Below, one piece after another: positions 52,301-63,296 of a stretch of 64,000 bases of DNA (the stretch's first letter is position 1; every line of letters begins with the position of its first letter). The position numbers and the translations under genes are program-made. Where the stretch lies: contig ARYC01003468.1 of NCBI GenBank assembly GCA_000711775.1, forward strand, positions 1 through 64,000, given 5' to 3'. The DNA is from Oxytricha trifallax (lineage: Eukaryota > Ciliophora > Spirotrichea > Sporadotrichida > Oxytrichidae). The notes beneath the pieces are model-generated. The model searched no databases. It had not been told where the DNA came from and was given only the letters and a program-made list of their open reading frames with translations.

Positions 52301-55300
52301 TCTCACTGATAATAATATGTTGATCTAAGATTGTTCAAAATATAGAAAAGAAATTACTTTAAGGTTGAATTTTTTTAGCGTAAGATAAATTATAGATTAA
52401 TCAAAAATTTTGAATATATAAATTTGAACAAAAGACTTAAAATATCAAAAAAGTGAAAAAGCATAGATTTGACAATAAAAGTAGATGCAAATATTTCATA
52501 AAGTATTTATTGAACTTTACAAGATATTCTGACTGTGTAAATTCAGCGCATATGCGCTGATTTTTATTTAGCGCATACTGCGCTGAATTAAATCGAGGCA
52601 CGGCAGCCTTTTTTAGGTCAAGTAGCCGTTCTTAAATGAAAATTTCCCTTTGGGACTATAGTGTTTTAATAGTTAAATTCTTAATTAATAATAATATTTT
52701 TAGTAATTATTAAATTTACGAATTTATTAAATTTAATAGTTATCACTAATGTGATTTCTTTAATGAGAAATTTGATTAAAGTTAAAATATTTAATTTTTA
52801 ATTAAAAATTAAACTATATTACTAAAAATATTATAATTAATTAAGAATTTAACTATTAAAACACTATAGTCCCAAAGGGACATTTTCATTTAAGAACGGC
52901 TACTTGACCTAAAAAAAGTCTGCCGTGCCTCGATTTAATTCAGCGCAGTATGCGCTAAATAAAATTCAGCGCATATGCGCTGAATTTACACAGTCAGAAT
53001 ATCTTGTAAAGTTTCAATAAATACTTTATGAAATATTTGCATCTACTTTTATTGTCAAATCTATGCTTTTTCACTTTTTTGATATTTTAAGTCTTTTGTT
53101 CAAATTTATATATTCAAAATTTTTGATTAATCTATAATTTATCTTACGCTAAAAAAATTCAACCTTATTATCCAAATAGGTAAAATAACTCACTTAAATA
53201 ATTTTAGTTTTGAATGGGAAAGAGTCACGTCATCTATTGTTAAAATTTATCTTTTTTTAATTATTATAGTATAGAAGAAAAAAAATTTACAAAATTAAGA
53301 AGTAAATCATATCTATATAAATATATATATATATAACAGTTGCTAATACTTTTAATAAAATATGAAATATTATATTGTAAAATACTTAAATAAAAACTAA
53401 TTAGGGCATTAATTTTTATTTAATAAAATAATTTCTTATTTTTTTAATTACTTATTTATTAATAATTATAAGTAAAAAATAAGGTTCTCATTATTAAACT
53501 ATTTTCTTACTGTTTTTTCATTTCCTAGTTATATTGGTACAAAAAAATTCTGAATTCATAAAAGGAAGATAATCAATACTATAATAATTTTAGTTGGTCT
53601 TATTTGATTAAAATATTTTTTCTCGATATAGAGAAATCGTTTTAATTACTTTTTTTATGCTTATTGATGTGTATTTAAGAAAACTTCATTTAAGTATCTC
53701 TGTCTCTTAATTTTATATATAACGAAAAAAGGTAATTAGAAAAATTTATTTAATATATAATTATTAATTATTCTGCAATTTCATAATAACACAGGTCCTC
53801 TTATTACAACAATTTAAAGAGGTTGGGATCAAAAGGAAGTAAACATTCCAGAAGATACTCTATTAAATCTGTTCAAAACATAAGCAGAGTTAGGGATTTA
53901 CATATTCCAGCGTTAATTCACATTTAAATATATGCATCAAAATGTGATAACTTTAATATGGGTAAATACTTTAAAATTATTGAATATTTAAAATTCGACA
54001 GAATCTCTTCTATGACAATTAAAACCTTAAAATCCTTAAATTGGACAATGAATAATTTGATTTACTGGGTAAAGTTGACATATTTAAAGATTAATTATAA
54101 AATTAAGTAAAAATTTCAAATGAAATATTGTAAATATTGTAGGAATACATTGGAATTTATACTTAATTAAATTATAAATATAAAATTAGAGACAGTTAAA
54201 GTTGACCAATTTAAACAAATTTGGGCTTATTCGATGAAGAATTAAAAATTTGCTGGACTTTAATATTAGCGGAACTATTTTATAGCATATATTAAGCGAG
54301 ATAACTCTATTTTAATTAAACTAATCTAAATTCATTATACCCTCACATTAAAGTCAAGTTATCTAGATTCTGGGATGCTATCAAATAGTATCTCCAATAT
54401 TAAAGTCCAGCTTATTTTGAATTCTCCAAAAAATAAACCCAAGTTTGTCTAAGATGGTAAACTTTAACCGTTACTAATTTGTTTTAATTCTAATTTATTT
54501 AATTATAATTTCCCAATTTCTAATGTATTTCTACATTAATGATATCTAGAGCTTTTTATTTTATGAACTAGTTGTTTTTCTTTCTTAGGCTTAGTTATGG
54601 GAAGTTTATTAGTATAGATCAAGTCAGATATGTGATATAATTAATATGTCTACAGATATTTGAAAACTCTCTCAGGATATTGACTAATTTCCTGTGCTCT
54701 TCAATTTAAAAATATTATCCACACTTTCTTCCCTTGAATAACAATCTGGAATATTATCGCAAGCTTCCTTAAATATTAATGTCACCATTAATTTTGTTAA
54801 TATTTATAATATAGATAGTATTACTTCCAATAGTCAATTGCATTAAAAGAATGATAAATTTCAATTTCCTTAATTTTAGACAAATTTAATATTCATATAA
54901 TAGTTAATTCAATAGTGATAGAAAACCTATTTTGACTACTTAAAATTAAAACTGCTTAATACTTATTACTCGATGACCTTCCCTAAAATAATTTTTTTTC
55001 TCTTCAATCTCAAAAAGAAGGAGCAGTATCAAAGTTAATTTTTATATTAATATTTTATACTAAGAAAACCATAAATTAATTTTTTAAAAAATCTACTTCT
55101 ACTGAATGAAGTAATTAATAAAATTGGTTTATTGCTGTTCAAATTAACATATCAAACCAATTATGTTATTTTAATTACTTAGGGATTTATGAGTAGTAAT
55201 AAACTAAGATATGCTCATAAAGATTTTAAGCGTGGATATTATATTTTGAATCTCTATCTTTAGAACTAGATGCCATAAATTTTATATAATTTTAAGATTA

Positions 55301-56480
55301 AAGATAAAATCATTCGCTAAGGTACCTGGTACTATAGAAAATTAGCTTATAAAAGAAAAGTGGTTCAATTGTTCAATTATAATATTCTAAGCCAATAACT
55401 TTATGATTTTAAAATGCAGTACGAATTACATGCTTTACTTTAACAAAACTTGAAAAATTATCATTTTTTTGGCTGTATAACTTATTCCTTTACTATATAT
55501 TAAAGAAAAACAGTTATTTGAACGGAGATTAACAGAATTTTAAAGATAATACTTACAATATAGTTTTGAATTACTCCATCGAGTTAGTTTCAAGGAAAAA
55601 TAAAACAAAGTTAAGCAGTAAAAACTAATTCAATTTATGATTTTTTATCTTAATACATTATGGTTTCAAACAAACCAGTGCTTTCCATTTCACTACAAAA
55701 GTCCTAAACATAGACAACGAATAAAATTACTAAGATCTCTAGTTATGGGCTTTCAGGGTTTAAACGTATGCTAGTATTAGAATTTTCGATTCAACAATTG
55801 AATCATTGAAATCATCAAAGATAAGTGAAACTGATGCAAGCTGTGATATTAAATCAGGCCAGGATTACATTCATAATAATATATTAGAGACTTTTTTATT
55901 TATTCATCTCATTTAAATTACATTTATTGAATTAAAAAGTAAATTTTCTGTAATTATGAATATAAAATAAATCCTTATTTCTAACATACCTAAAGAATTT
56001 TATAATTCTTTATAATTTATTTGCATTTATCTCATTACAATTATTTATGTGAAATATGTTCGAATATTTTTATTTCATTTACTTCTCAAATATAAAAAAT
56101 AAGACTATTTTAATAGATTCTAAAATATTTTTAAATTGTTTTTTGCCCCACTTTTGTGAAAGCAAATGGATGTCTCAAAAATTAAAAACCCTCCTGGCTA
56201 GTATAAGCCCCTGAATTAATTTCAGTGCACCATTATAATAGTAGTGATAATTGTAAATTGTACATATTTATTGCACTCTACTAATGGACTTACAAAACTT
56301 AATTTTTATTTAAATAATTGATACAAAGTTTCAATCGTTGGACTAGAAGATTTCTATGTATACGATACCAATTACATATGTAGATATGGTGAATTGGCAA
56401 AGAACCCTCCAAGTTGTGCTTTAAATTACTGTGCCACCTTTGATTGCACAACATGCTTGCCCTATGATGAGAGAAAACCT
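49343..56480 (+). CDS. Divergent crystallin-family gene (paralogue 4) spread over 7 kb
   Basis: ATG 49343 opens a polar N-terminus, then a strong anchor (about 49372-49435, LIVAGFVSALALASAAAIIAL). Crystallin-like blocks follow to about 49780 (GKGARVKLCKFENCADE), 49802-49920 (IVGPYSAPF, SNWARHVEVNF), 49980-50170 (GAAGAFPVGEYSGTDLL) and 50320-50415. A short pore-former-like block is at about 53793-53935 (GPLITTIQRGW). A Cys-rich tail block (about 56330-56480, YICRYGE, CATFDCTTC) aligns with the tails of paralogues 1-3. Spacers contain three palindromic elements and a decayed ORF (54590-55890). No terminal TGA was found close to the last block, and several joints are unresolved. It could be a functional but highly interrupted gene or a decaying one. 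Confidence 0.55.
50601..51143. mobile_element. 543-bp palindromic TA-flanked MITE, nested in an older inverted repeat
   Basis: Ends AGGGTGAATCTAACTCAATT and its reverse complement, flanked by TA (50599-50600, 51144-51145). Arms are nearly perfect over about 250 bp. Just outside, CCTCC-rich sequence on the left (about 50530-50580) pairs with GGAGG-rich sequence on the right (about 51165-51205), an outer inverted repeat that this element probably entered. Lies in a spacer of paralogue 4. Confidence 0.8.
52362..53165. mobile_element. 804-bp near-perfect palindrome with GCGCATATGCGC motifs
   Basis: Starts AGGTTGAATTTTTTTAGCG and ends with its reverse complement, flanked by TA (52360-52361, 53166-53167). 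Each arm holds TCAGCGCATATGCGCTGA, a shorter GCGCAT(AC)TGCGC unit and a GC-richer patch (GAGGCACGGCAG). No ORF. It lies in a spacer of paralogue 4. It would form a long hairpin RNA if transcribed. Confidence 0.85.
54137..54536. mobile_element. 400-bp palindromic TA-flanked MITE, family A copy 3 (degenerate)
   Basis: TTGTAGGAATACATTGGAAT at the left pairs with AATGTATTTCTACA at the right, flanked by TA (54135-54136, 54537-54538). Internal motifs (GCTGGACTTTAATATT, GAGATAACTC) match family A copies at 22460 and 34289, with many substitutions. It lies in a spacer of paralogue 4. Confidence 0.75.
54590..55890 (+). pseudogene. Decayed ORF inside the paralogue 4 spacer
   Basis: Successive plus-strand segments are coding-like with TAA/TAG as Gln but lie in different phases: about 54655-54918 (KLSQDIDQFPVLFNLKIL, SSLEQQSGILSQASL), 54960-55040 (LLLDDLPQNNFFSLQSQK), 55099-55512 (long: NKLRYAHKDFKRGYYILN, GTWYYRKLAYKRKVVQLF, FKMQYELHALLQQNL), about 55520-55640, and 55660-55880 (KITKISSYGLSGFKRMLV). 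No introns or pointers explain the phase changes, so a mutated gene is likely. Family not recognised. The tyrosine- and lysine-rich texture would fit a membrane-associated or transposon protein, but that is a guess. Confidence 0.45.
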
Positions 56481-56489
56481 TATTCCTCA

Positions 56490-58112
56490 AAATCTTTAAA
56501 ATTTTTTCATTATCTATTTTTAATCATTTTTAATGTTTATTATGCCTATTAATTAATTTATTCATTCTAATCTAATTGAAAGAGATTTCTCAAACTAAAT
56601 TGCTTTGCTCTAAAATATGGAAAGTAAAGCTTTTACATTGAGAATATTCAAGCAAATTACAAAAAAACGTATTAATTTCTTTATTAATAATCATTTCATG
56701 GCAATTTTTATATAATATTCATAGTATAATTTTAGGGCAAAACTATTATCAATGAATTATTTGAATGATCTATTATAGATTTATAGTTTTTCAAAAATGA
56801 TATTTATATAAAGGAATTAAAATTATTCAAGGATATTAGTCTCCTCTAGAAGTTATACTCGAAAATAATTAAAAATATTCTTTTAAAAATTTAAGTATAT
56901 TATGTATTAAATAAAACAAAATAAATAAACATAAGTAACACAAATCTATTTTATTTTTAGATAATTAAAATTTTTATTATAATGATTTCAAACTTTATTT
57001 TAAAACCAATTCTTAATAAATTATAGAAATATATTCAGCTTTTTTATAGCAAATTTAATGCTTAATTTTTTAATAAGAAATTAAATATTTAATATACAGA
57101 TAGTTTTAATAGCTATCAGTAATTTGAAAGTATAAAAATTAAATATTTTATATGAATGATAAATTATAAAAGTAAAATTTGAAATATTAACTATTAAAAT
57201 ATAAAATTTAATATTAGTCTAAAAACACTATATAAAAATGTTACTTTTCCAAATTTAGTATTCATTCTCTTATTATTTAATATAACATTATACAAAAGAA
57301 GCTTTAAAATCTAAATTACAAAACACTGTAGAAATATTTATAAGTCAAGAAAAGTTTTTGTAAAGATTTATTGATTAGAAATAGTATAAAATAAAAATAG
57401 TTAAATTTCTAAACATTAATCAGTTTTCTTAAATTAGAAGGCAATATAAGATTTTTTTCAGAAAATCTTAATATTTATGAATATTTTACTTCTTCAAGAA
57501 TTTACAAATTGGAATAAAATTTTTTTGAATCACTTGCCCTTAACAAAAAAAGATTAGCATAAAAATCTATTTATTTTTATACTATGATACAAAAAATGAT
57601 AATTTCTTTTGTTGCTTTTACTACTAAAGCAAAACAAAGCTTTTTTTTCAAAATAATCAATGATAAATAATCTTATAAAATTATTGCTAAATTTTAGTGA
57701 TTAATTGAGTCTAATACAATATTTAAACCATTCCTTAGTTAATATTTTAAATCAAAATCAAAGGAAAGAAAATAAAAAAAAGAGTTAGTGCTAATTTAAA
57801 ACACTTTTTTACATTTAAATGATTTCTAATAAGGAATACTTTCGTTATAGGAAAATTAAAATAAAATTATTAATATTCATAATTTATATATTTTATTCTT
57901 ACTATAAAGGATTAAGCTTTATTATAAAATCAGATAATCATGTATTTATGTGAAAATTTTGGAGATATTTACAAAAGTTGCATCTGAATAAAGAATTGAT
58001 TGATGCTCAAGGAGACATAAGGAAGTTTTTATCTAAAAATCTCCATTTATTATAATTAAAATTAATTTAAAATATATTTAAGTTATTAATTATTTAATCT
58101 AAACTTCATATT
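56490..58112. other. AT-rich DNA, no gene seen
   Basis: Downstream of paralogue 4 nothing coding or repetitive was recognised. Confidence 0.45.
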
Positions 58113-58513
58113 ATTATGATCTTCGAGAGTCATCGTTTGAAACAGTATCTCTCGAGAATTTAAAATATTAACATTTTTTATCAACATTTTTTTCAATATT
58201 TTCAAATAAATTTCTCGATATCTAAAAGGAAATAAGATAATTCATAATAGAATTAGAATAATTTTCTATCTTTAGTCAAAATATCATTTTTTACCACTAA
58301 GTTTAATTCAGGAATCCTAATAAGGCACCCTAAAAATCCTAACAGATTTATGAAAATATTCTTAAGGATGTAAATAAGTTAAATAAGGAAAAAAAATATT
58401 TTATTAGAGAAGTTAATATATGATCATTTTTAACAATGACTTATTTATGCTTTAAAAAATTAGAAAATCCTCGAGAGACACTGTTTTAAACAATGACTCT
58501 CGAAGATAATAAC
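58113..58513. mobile_element. About 400-bp inverted-repeat element (CTTCGAGAGTCA termini)
   Basis: The left end reads GATCTTCGAGAGTCATCGTT then CTCTCGAGAATTT. The right end is the reverse complement with a few changes (CCTCGAGAGACACTG, GACTCTCGAAGATAATAA). The interior is AT-rich and only partly palindromic. TTATTAT/ATAATAA lies at the edges, so TA duplication is possible. A separate family from the other palindromes. Confidence 0.7.
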
Positions 58514-59989
58514 TTAAATGAACATAAAATCTAGCTTTAAAGCTATTATAAGTTTAACATCTAAATGTAACTTAAAACATTATATGTTAAAGCAGCTGCA
58601 GCAAAAGTGTGTCTGGCTGCAACTAGTATAATTAGCTAGGATTATATAGCTATGTAATTGTAAGAACTTATCTAGATAATTATTTATAACTTAATAAATA
58701 ATATTTTTAAATTTAATTTTTAATTTAAAGTTTGTCACACAATTATGATGTTAACCACAGTGTTCTGGATTTGAGATTGAATGATCTGAATCAGAATACA
58801 TAGTAATACTTAAGAATCCATTAAAATATTTTATATTAAAGAAAACTTATAGCAATATTCAATGTTATGGTGAGTTCATTCTATTAAAAATGTATATATA
58901 TATTTAAAAATATTCAAAAATTATATATGATATAACAACAAAGAATAGCTTTAAATGGTCTGAAAATATTTCTACTTTGTGAAAAAATTTTGCAATTATG
59001 ATTAAAATAAATCTCTGATCATAATGGATAAATATATATAGTCCATATTAGGCTCTACATAATTTATATAAATTTTTAATCAAATAATTTTGGTTTTTAA
59101 AGAATTAAAAAGATCCTTTAATTCTGAATAAATTTAATGAAACTTTGCGCTTATTTTATTATTGCAATAAAGTATTTCTACAATATTTATTTAGAATATC
59201 AATCTGTCTCTTTTGAAGTGGAAAATTTAATTAAAATATAATGTTTTTATATATATATCTTTCAATATAAAATATCTTGGAATTAAACTATATTTTTTTC
59301 ATTGCCATAATAATAAAAATGAAAAAAAATTATCTTAGACTTCTTTAACTTGACTTAAAATATCAATATATTTAATATTTATAATTAATATTGAATTCTA
59401 ATTTGGGTAATTTATTGATTTAAACAACAATTTTTTTAAAAAAATAATCATTAATATTTCAAATCAAGATTTAATTAAATAATTAATAATAATAAAAATC
59501 AGATCATAAAATATTAAATAATACATAATTTTAAATGTGAAATATAATATTCCTTATATACTTTATAAAATCTGTTTAAGAATACTATTGCTGAATGTAG
59601 CATTGTAAATTATTTGTTTAGAAAGTAATAAATTTTACCAGAGAGTAAGATTTTACTTTAAATAATTTACTTTGTTTTAATTCTTAATGTTATAATAATT
59701 TCGTTAATTGAGTACAAACAAGCAATTTATATATTTCTTAATTTCTTATTTTACAAATAGATTCATAAAAATTATCTATAGTTTTTATAGCAAGAATACA
59801 ATTATTTTTAATAAATAAATTATGTATTTAGCCAAGATAGATACATTATAGGGAATTAAATCAATTAATCAAGATTTTCTATATTACTATAATCTAAATT
59901 AATATTGATTATATTCTTATTTTTGGTACTTTACTACATTTAAACTGTTTTGCGGTAGATCACCTTATATATATTAAATAAGAAAATAA
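58514..59989. other. AT-rich DNA, no gene seen
   Basis: One short GC-richer patch at about 58590-58640 (GCAGCTGCAGC); otherwise featureless. Confidence 0.4.
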
Positions 59990-60499
59990 TAGATAATCTT
60001 TGTTATTATGGTAACTGGAGATCAACCACCTACAGAATCAGAAATGCAGATTTGAGGGAAATGAAGACTAGGGGCACGGCCCCCTGGAAGAAACTTGACC
60101 TACACTTGCCGCAAAGTTAGCGATAGTGCCGAAGAGCCACGTCTTCAACCTTGCCTGCCTGGAAACACTAGATTCACTGATACCAAAGCTAATGAGCAAG
60201 AGAAAGGTTTCACCATTAAGTATACTGGTTTCTATCACTACTATAAGATCAGATAAAACGAGAATGTCTCTGACCCAAAAAATAAAACAAAAATTCAGGC
60301 TAGCAGTTAAAGAGGGCGGACTTAGGAATATCAACCTAATCTGTAGACTTTACATATACTTAAAACAAACTAACTAATCACATATTAGTATATAGTTACC
60401 ATATTATTAAAGATTATAAATACCTTTAGTTGAGTGTATATTTAATATAGAGATCTCTAATTAATTTTGATCTCTTTTATTTATTTCACTCTAATTCAC
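59990..60499 (+). mobile_element. Second GC-rich SINE-like element with 14-bp target duplication
   Basis: AAATAAGAAAATAA occurs on both sides (59976-59989 and 60500-60513). The element shares with the 41020-41566 copy the order: GGGGCACGGCCCCC block, a hairpin region followed by GCCGAAGAG, CTAACTAA, and a 3' GAGATC...GATCTC stem-loop. There is no poly(A) tail here. The overlapping 83- and 88-codon open frames on the two strands have no recognisable motifs and are most likely by-products of the GC-rich composition. Confidence 0.7.
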
Positions 60500-61333
60500 A
60501 AATAAGAAAATAAAATAATTTTAAACACTTTAGAAAATATGATAATTAGTTTATAATAAAAGTAATTTATAATTTAATTACAAATATAAGAGAGTATATA
60601 CTAAAATTTTCGTTAAATAAGGCAAGTAGCTATAATTTTTCAGGTTTTTTAGAATTATGATTTCATTTTTTAATTGTTTTAAAAACATTTTAAATTAAAA
60701 TATTTTTTCCCAATAAACTGAATATTATATTTATCTAAAGTATTTAAAATTAAATAATTTCAAATTTTTATAATTAAGGTACTCTACTGCAAAACATATT
60801 AAATGTGGTCGAGTACCTAAAAATAGAATAAAATCAATATAAATTTAGATGATAATGATTTAGATATCTTGATTAATTGATTTAATTTCTTAATTTATCT
60901 ATTTTGGCTAATTATAGAAAATAGACTTAAAAGTTTTTAATTAAATATATATTTTTTTAGATTTAAATTTCGTTAATGATTTAAATGACAATGCCGACCG
61001 AGATCCCATCCCCACCTCATGATTAATCAAAATCACCTTCCTGCCCCATAAAATATCCCATTTCATATAAAATTTTCTTTTCTCAGGCTCTTAATCGGTT
61101 TCCTTCTTTCTAGACATCATAAATAATATATAAAGTTTCATAATTTTTTTTTAATTTAATATTTCGATGATTATGCCTTATATTATTTGATTTTCATGCA
61201 AGTTTCCGGTTTTTTTAACCCTTTTTCATATCTATATGAAAAATATTTTTATAATTTTATTTTAAAACAATCTCTACTGATTATAATGCATAAATTTTAT
61301 TTTTGTAAAATAATCCCTTATGTCAACTTAATG
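60500..61333. other. AT-rich spacer with a C-rich patch
   Basis: Contains a short hairpin GGTACTC...GAGTACC (about 60778-60820). A pyrimidine-rich patch starting ACCGAGATCCCATCCCC (about 60997) resembles one at about 50485. Confidence 0.4.
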
Positions 61334-61350
61334 CAAAACCCCAAAACCCC
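61334..61350 (+). repeat. 17-bp telomeric C4A4 repeat, TBE terminus
   Basis: CAAAACCCCAAAACCCC, the C-strand of the Oxytricha-type telomere repeat, at exactly the length known for TBE element ends. It marks the left end of the right-hand TBE. The preceding AAT fits an ANT target except for one extra G. Confidence 0.75.
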
Positions 61351-61919
61351 TTGATATAATTATAATTGTGTTGATTTTAGGTTTAAAGTTAGGGTATTAT
61401 CTGGGTTAGTTAAGAAATTTTGCCAATTTTCTTCAAAATGAGAAAAAGAAATAAGCGAAATTTAGGGTATATTTATAGTAAACAATATTTTAATTTAATG
61501 CTAAAGCTCAGGTATAGTTCGAGTGTTAATATAGACTAAGTCAACGAGTACTGAATTATGCAACTATAGCAAAAGCTATTACACTAGAATGTTTCAACTG
61601 TTAGGTATCACTGCTTGTTTGCTGTTTATACTTTAAGTTCTGGATCTTGAAAACATCCTGCTAGAAAATATAAGTTCTCTAAGACCCATATTAATTACAT
61701 CTGCAACTCGATGAATTTGAATTATTGGGCACTCTTATTAGATTATCTAGTTGTTATGTTTTTTTTTCCAAGTTTTTTGAGCAGCGTATCTCTACTTAAA
61801 CTATAGATAATATTTATAAAAGAAATGACATTACTTTCAAGGCTGTCAATAGAGTGAAGTTAGTGATTGTTTTTCAGTTCCATTTTATAGTAATAATTAA
61901 AAATATATAAATGATAAAA

Positions 61920-62340
61920 TTCAGAGGGCTATTAATAAAAACATCAAGTTCATACATGAAAGTTAAGCTGCATTTACCTTTAACACATTTATTAATAAGT
62001 CATGTATAAAAAGTATGATGACATAGAAGTTTATGACTAGAAATTGAACTGTTGTTACTTATGCAATTTTAGATGGTATTAGCGAAGATTCAGGCAATAT
62101 ATATCATTCATCCTCACTCTATTTAGCGAAAGTATTACATTGATTTCTTACATAACCTTAGAGATAAATAAAACGATTAAAAGATCATCTTGTTTATGTT
62201 CATCAGATTAAGGAGCCTAAAAAGCTTATGAAGATTAAACATAACTCCTGTAAGCAAAGTTTATAATAACCAAAAATTTAATAGAATTAAATCTTACTGA
62301 AGTTAGATCAAGACTTACTACAAAAAATTACTGCTGTATA
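61920..62340 (+). pseudogene. Decayed TBE transposase
   Basis: Phase-shifted fragments align by eye with the left-copy transposase. PHSIQRKYYIDFLHNLRDKQ corresponds to PKSIKTNDLLQVLQDIDMRY, and KIILFMFIRLRSLKS to SLTIFLDNLRAHHSK. The second catalytic Asp is lost (FLDN position reads FMFI). Preceding fragments read KFIHESQAAFTFNTF, probably around the first catalytic Asp (now His). TGA codons and phase changes interrupt it. Confidence 0.5.
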
Positions 62341-62519
62341 ATAATGCATGATTACCAATCGATACAGTTGACTTAATACAAAGTAGTTGCAAGAGAGTAA
62401 ATAAAGATAAAACTACGATATGTTCATGGAAAGGGAGAATATATGTTTATTAATAACTAATTTATGATATAGTTCACATATTAAATGAGCTTTTAAAAGA
62501 ATTAAGATTCTTTTTCTTT

Positions 62520-63296
62520 TCTTTTTCTTAAGGTGTGACAAGCCCTAAGTTTCTCATCTATGTTCTTATCTTCTGTCTATTAAATAAACATTTAAAATCT
62601 CTTGCTAACTTAATGAGCTGTATGCTGTTTTCTTTCTCTATGAATCTTAGCATGATCTCCCACAAGAAATTTACCAGTGCCAGATTTTCCTACAAAATTA
62701 TATATCTAAGCTTGCTTAAAGATATGGATGCTTTATAAGTTCTTCTAGTCAAGCTGAGTTTATTAGAATGCCTTGCTTCTTCTAGTCTCCAAGAGAGATG
62801 GAATATCATTTCTTATTTGCTTCTTCAATTATTTCTCTGAGATACTCCTCTTTATTGTACCAAGGACACAAAGAAGAAGTCCCTCTCTGGTAGTTTACAA
62901 GAGTGTTTTTTTCATGGTAGGAATTAAACAACCATTTAGATTTGTAAATCAAATCTAAAGGTAGTTTGGAATTTCAATTAGTTTAATCTCTTATTTTTAA
63001 TAGCTTCCTTGTCCTCACAAAGTATTGCTTTTTTGAACGATATTTTGGTACCTTGCATCGATTGAATGAATAAACCAACTGTAAAATATTTTAATTATCA
63101 TATCATTTAAAGTTAGGGATCAATAGAGGTTTACTTACCTATGAATCTTGAGATCATTTCTTGAGCCTCAACTATTTTTTCTTTTGATCATAGAGTAATT
63201 CCATTTTTGAGCCTTTTTCTTATCAATGAATTCCTATTTATAATTTATACACTTTTGGATCCTTTTGTTTACAAACTTATTATATGGTGTGGCCAT
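62520..63296 (-). pseudogene. Broken minus-strand gene at the TBE '22 kDa' position
   Basis: ATG at 63294-63296 opens MATPYNKFVNKRIQKCINYK and a Lys-rich stretch. After a phase change, EKIVEAQEMISRFIG ends at a possible GT-AG intron (about 63073-63148). Then SMQGTKISFKKAILCEDKE, another phase change, NTLVNYQRGTSSLCPWYN and EEYLREIIEEANKK before TGA. Finally QIYNFVGKSGTGKFLVGD and HAKIHRERKQHTAH. No clear similarity to the left-copy 22 kDa protein was seen, so assignment rests on position. It may instead be a host gene relic. Confidence 0.4.

Noticed and set aside
60068..60377. Overlapping ORFs on both strands
   Set aside because: Inside the second SINE-like copy, not conserved with the first copy.
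62535..62958. Two plus-strand ORFs of 61-67 codons
   Set aside because: Antisense to the minus-strand gene remnant, whose frame uses Gln at TAA/TAG and reads better.
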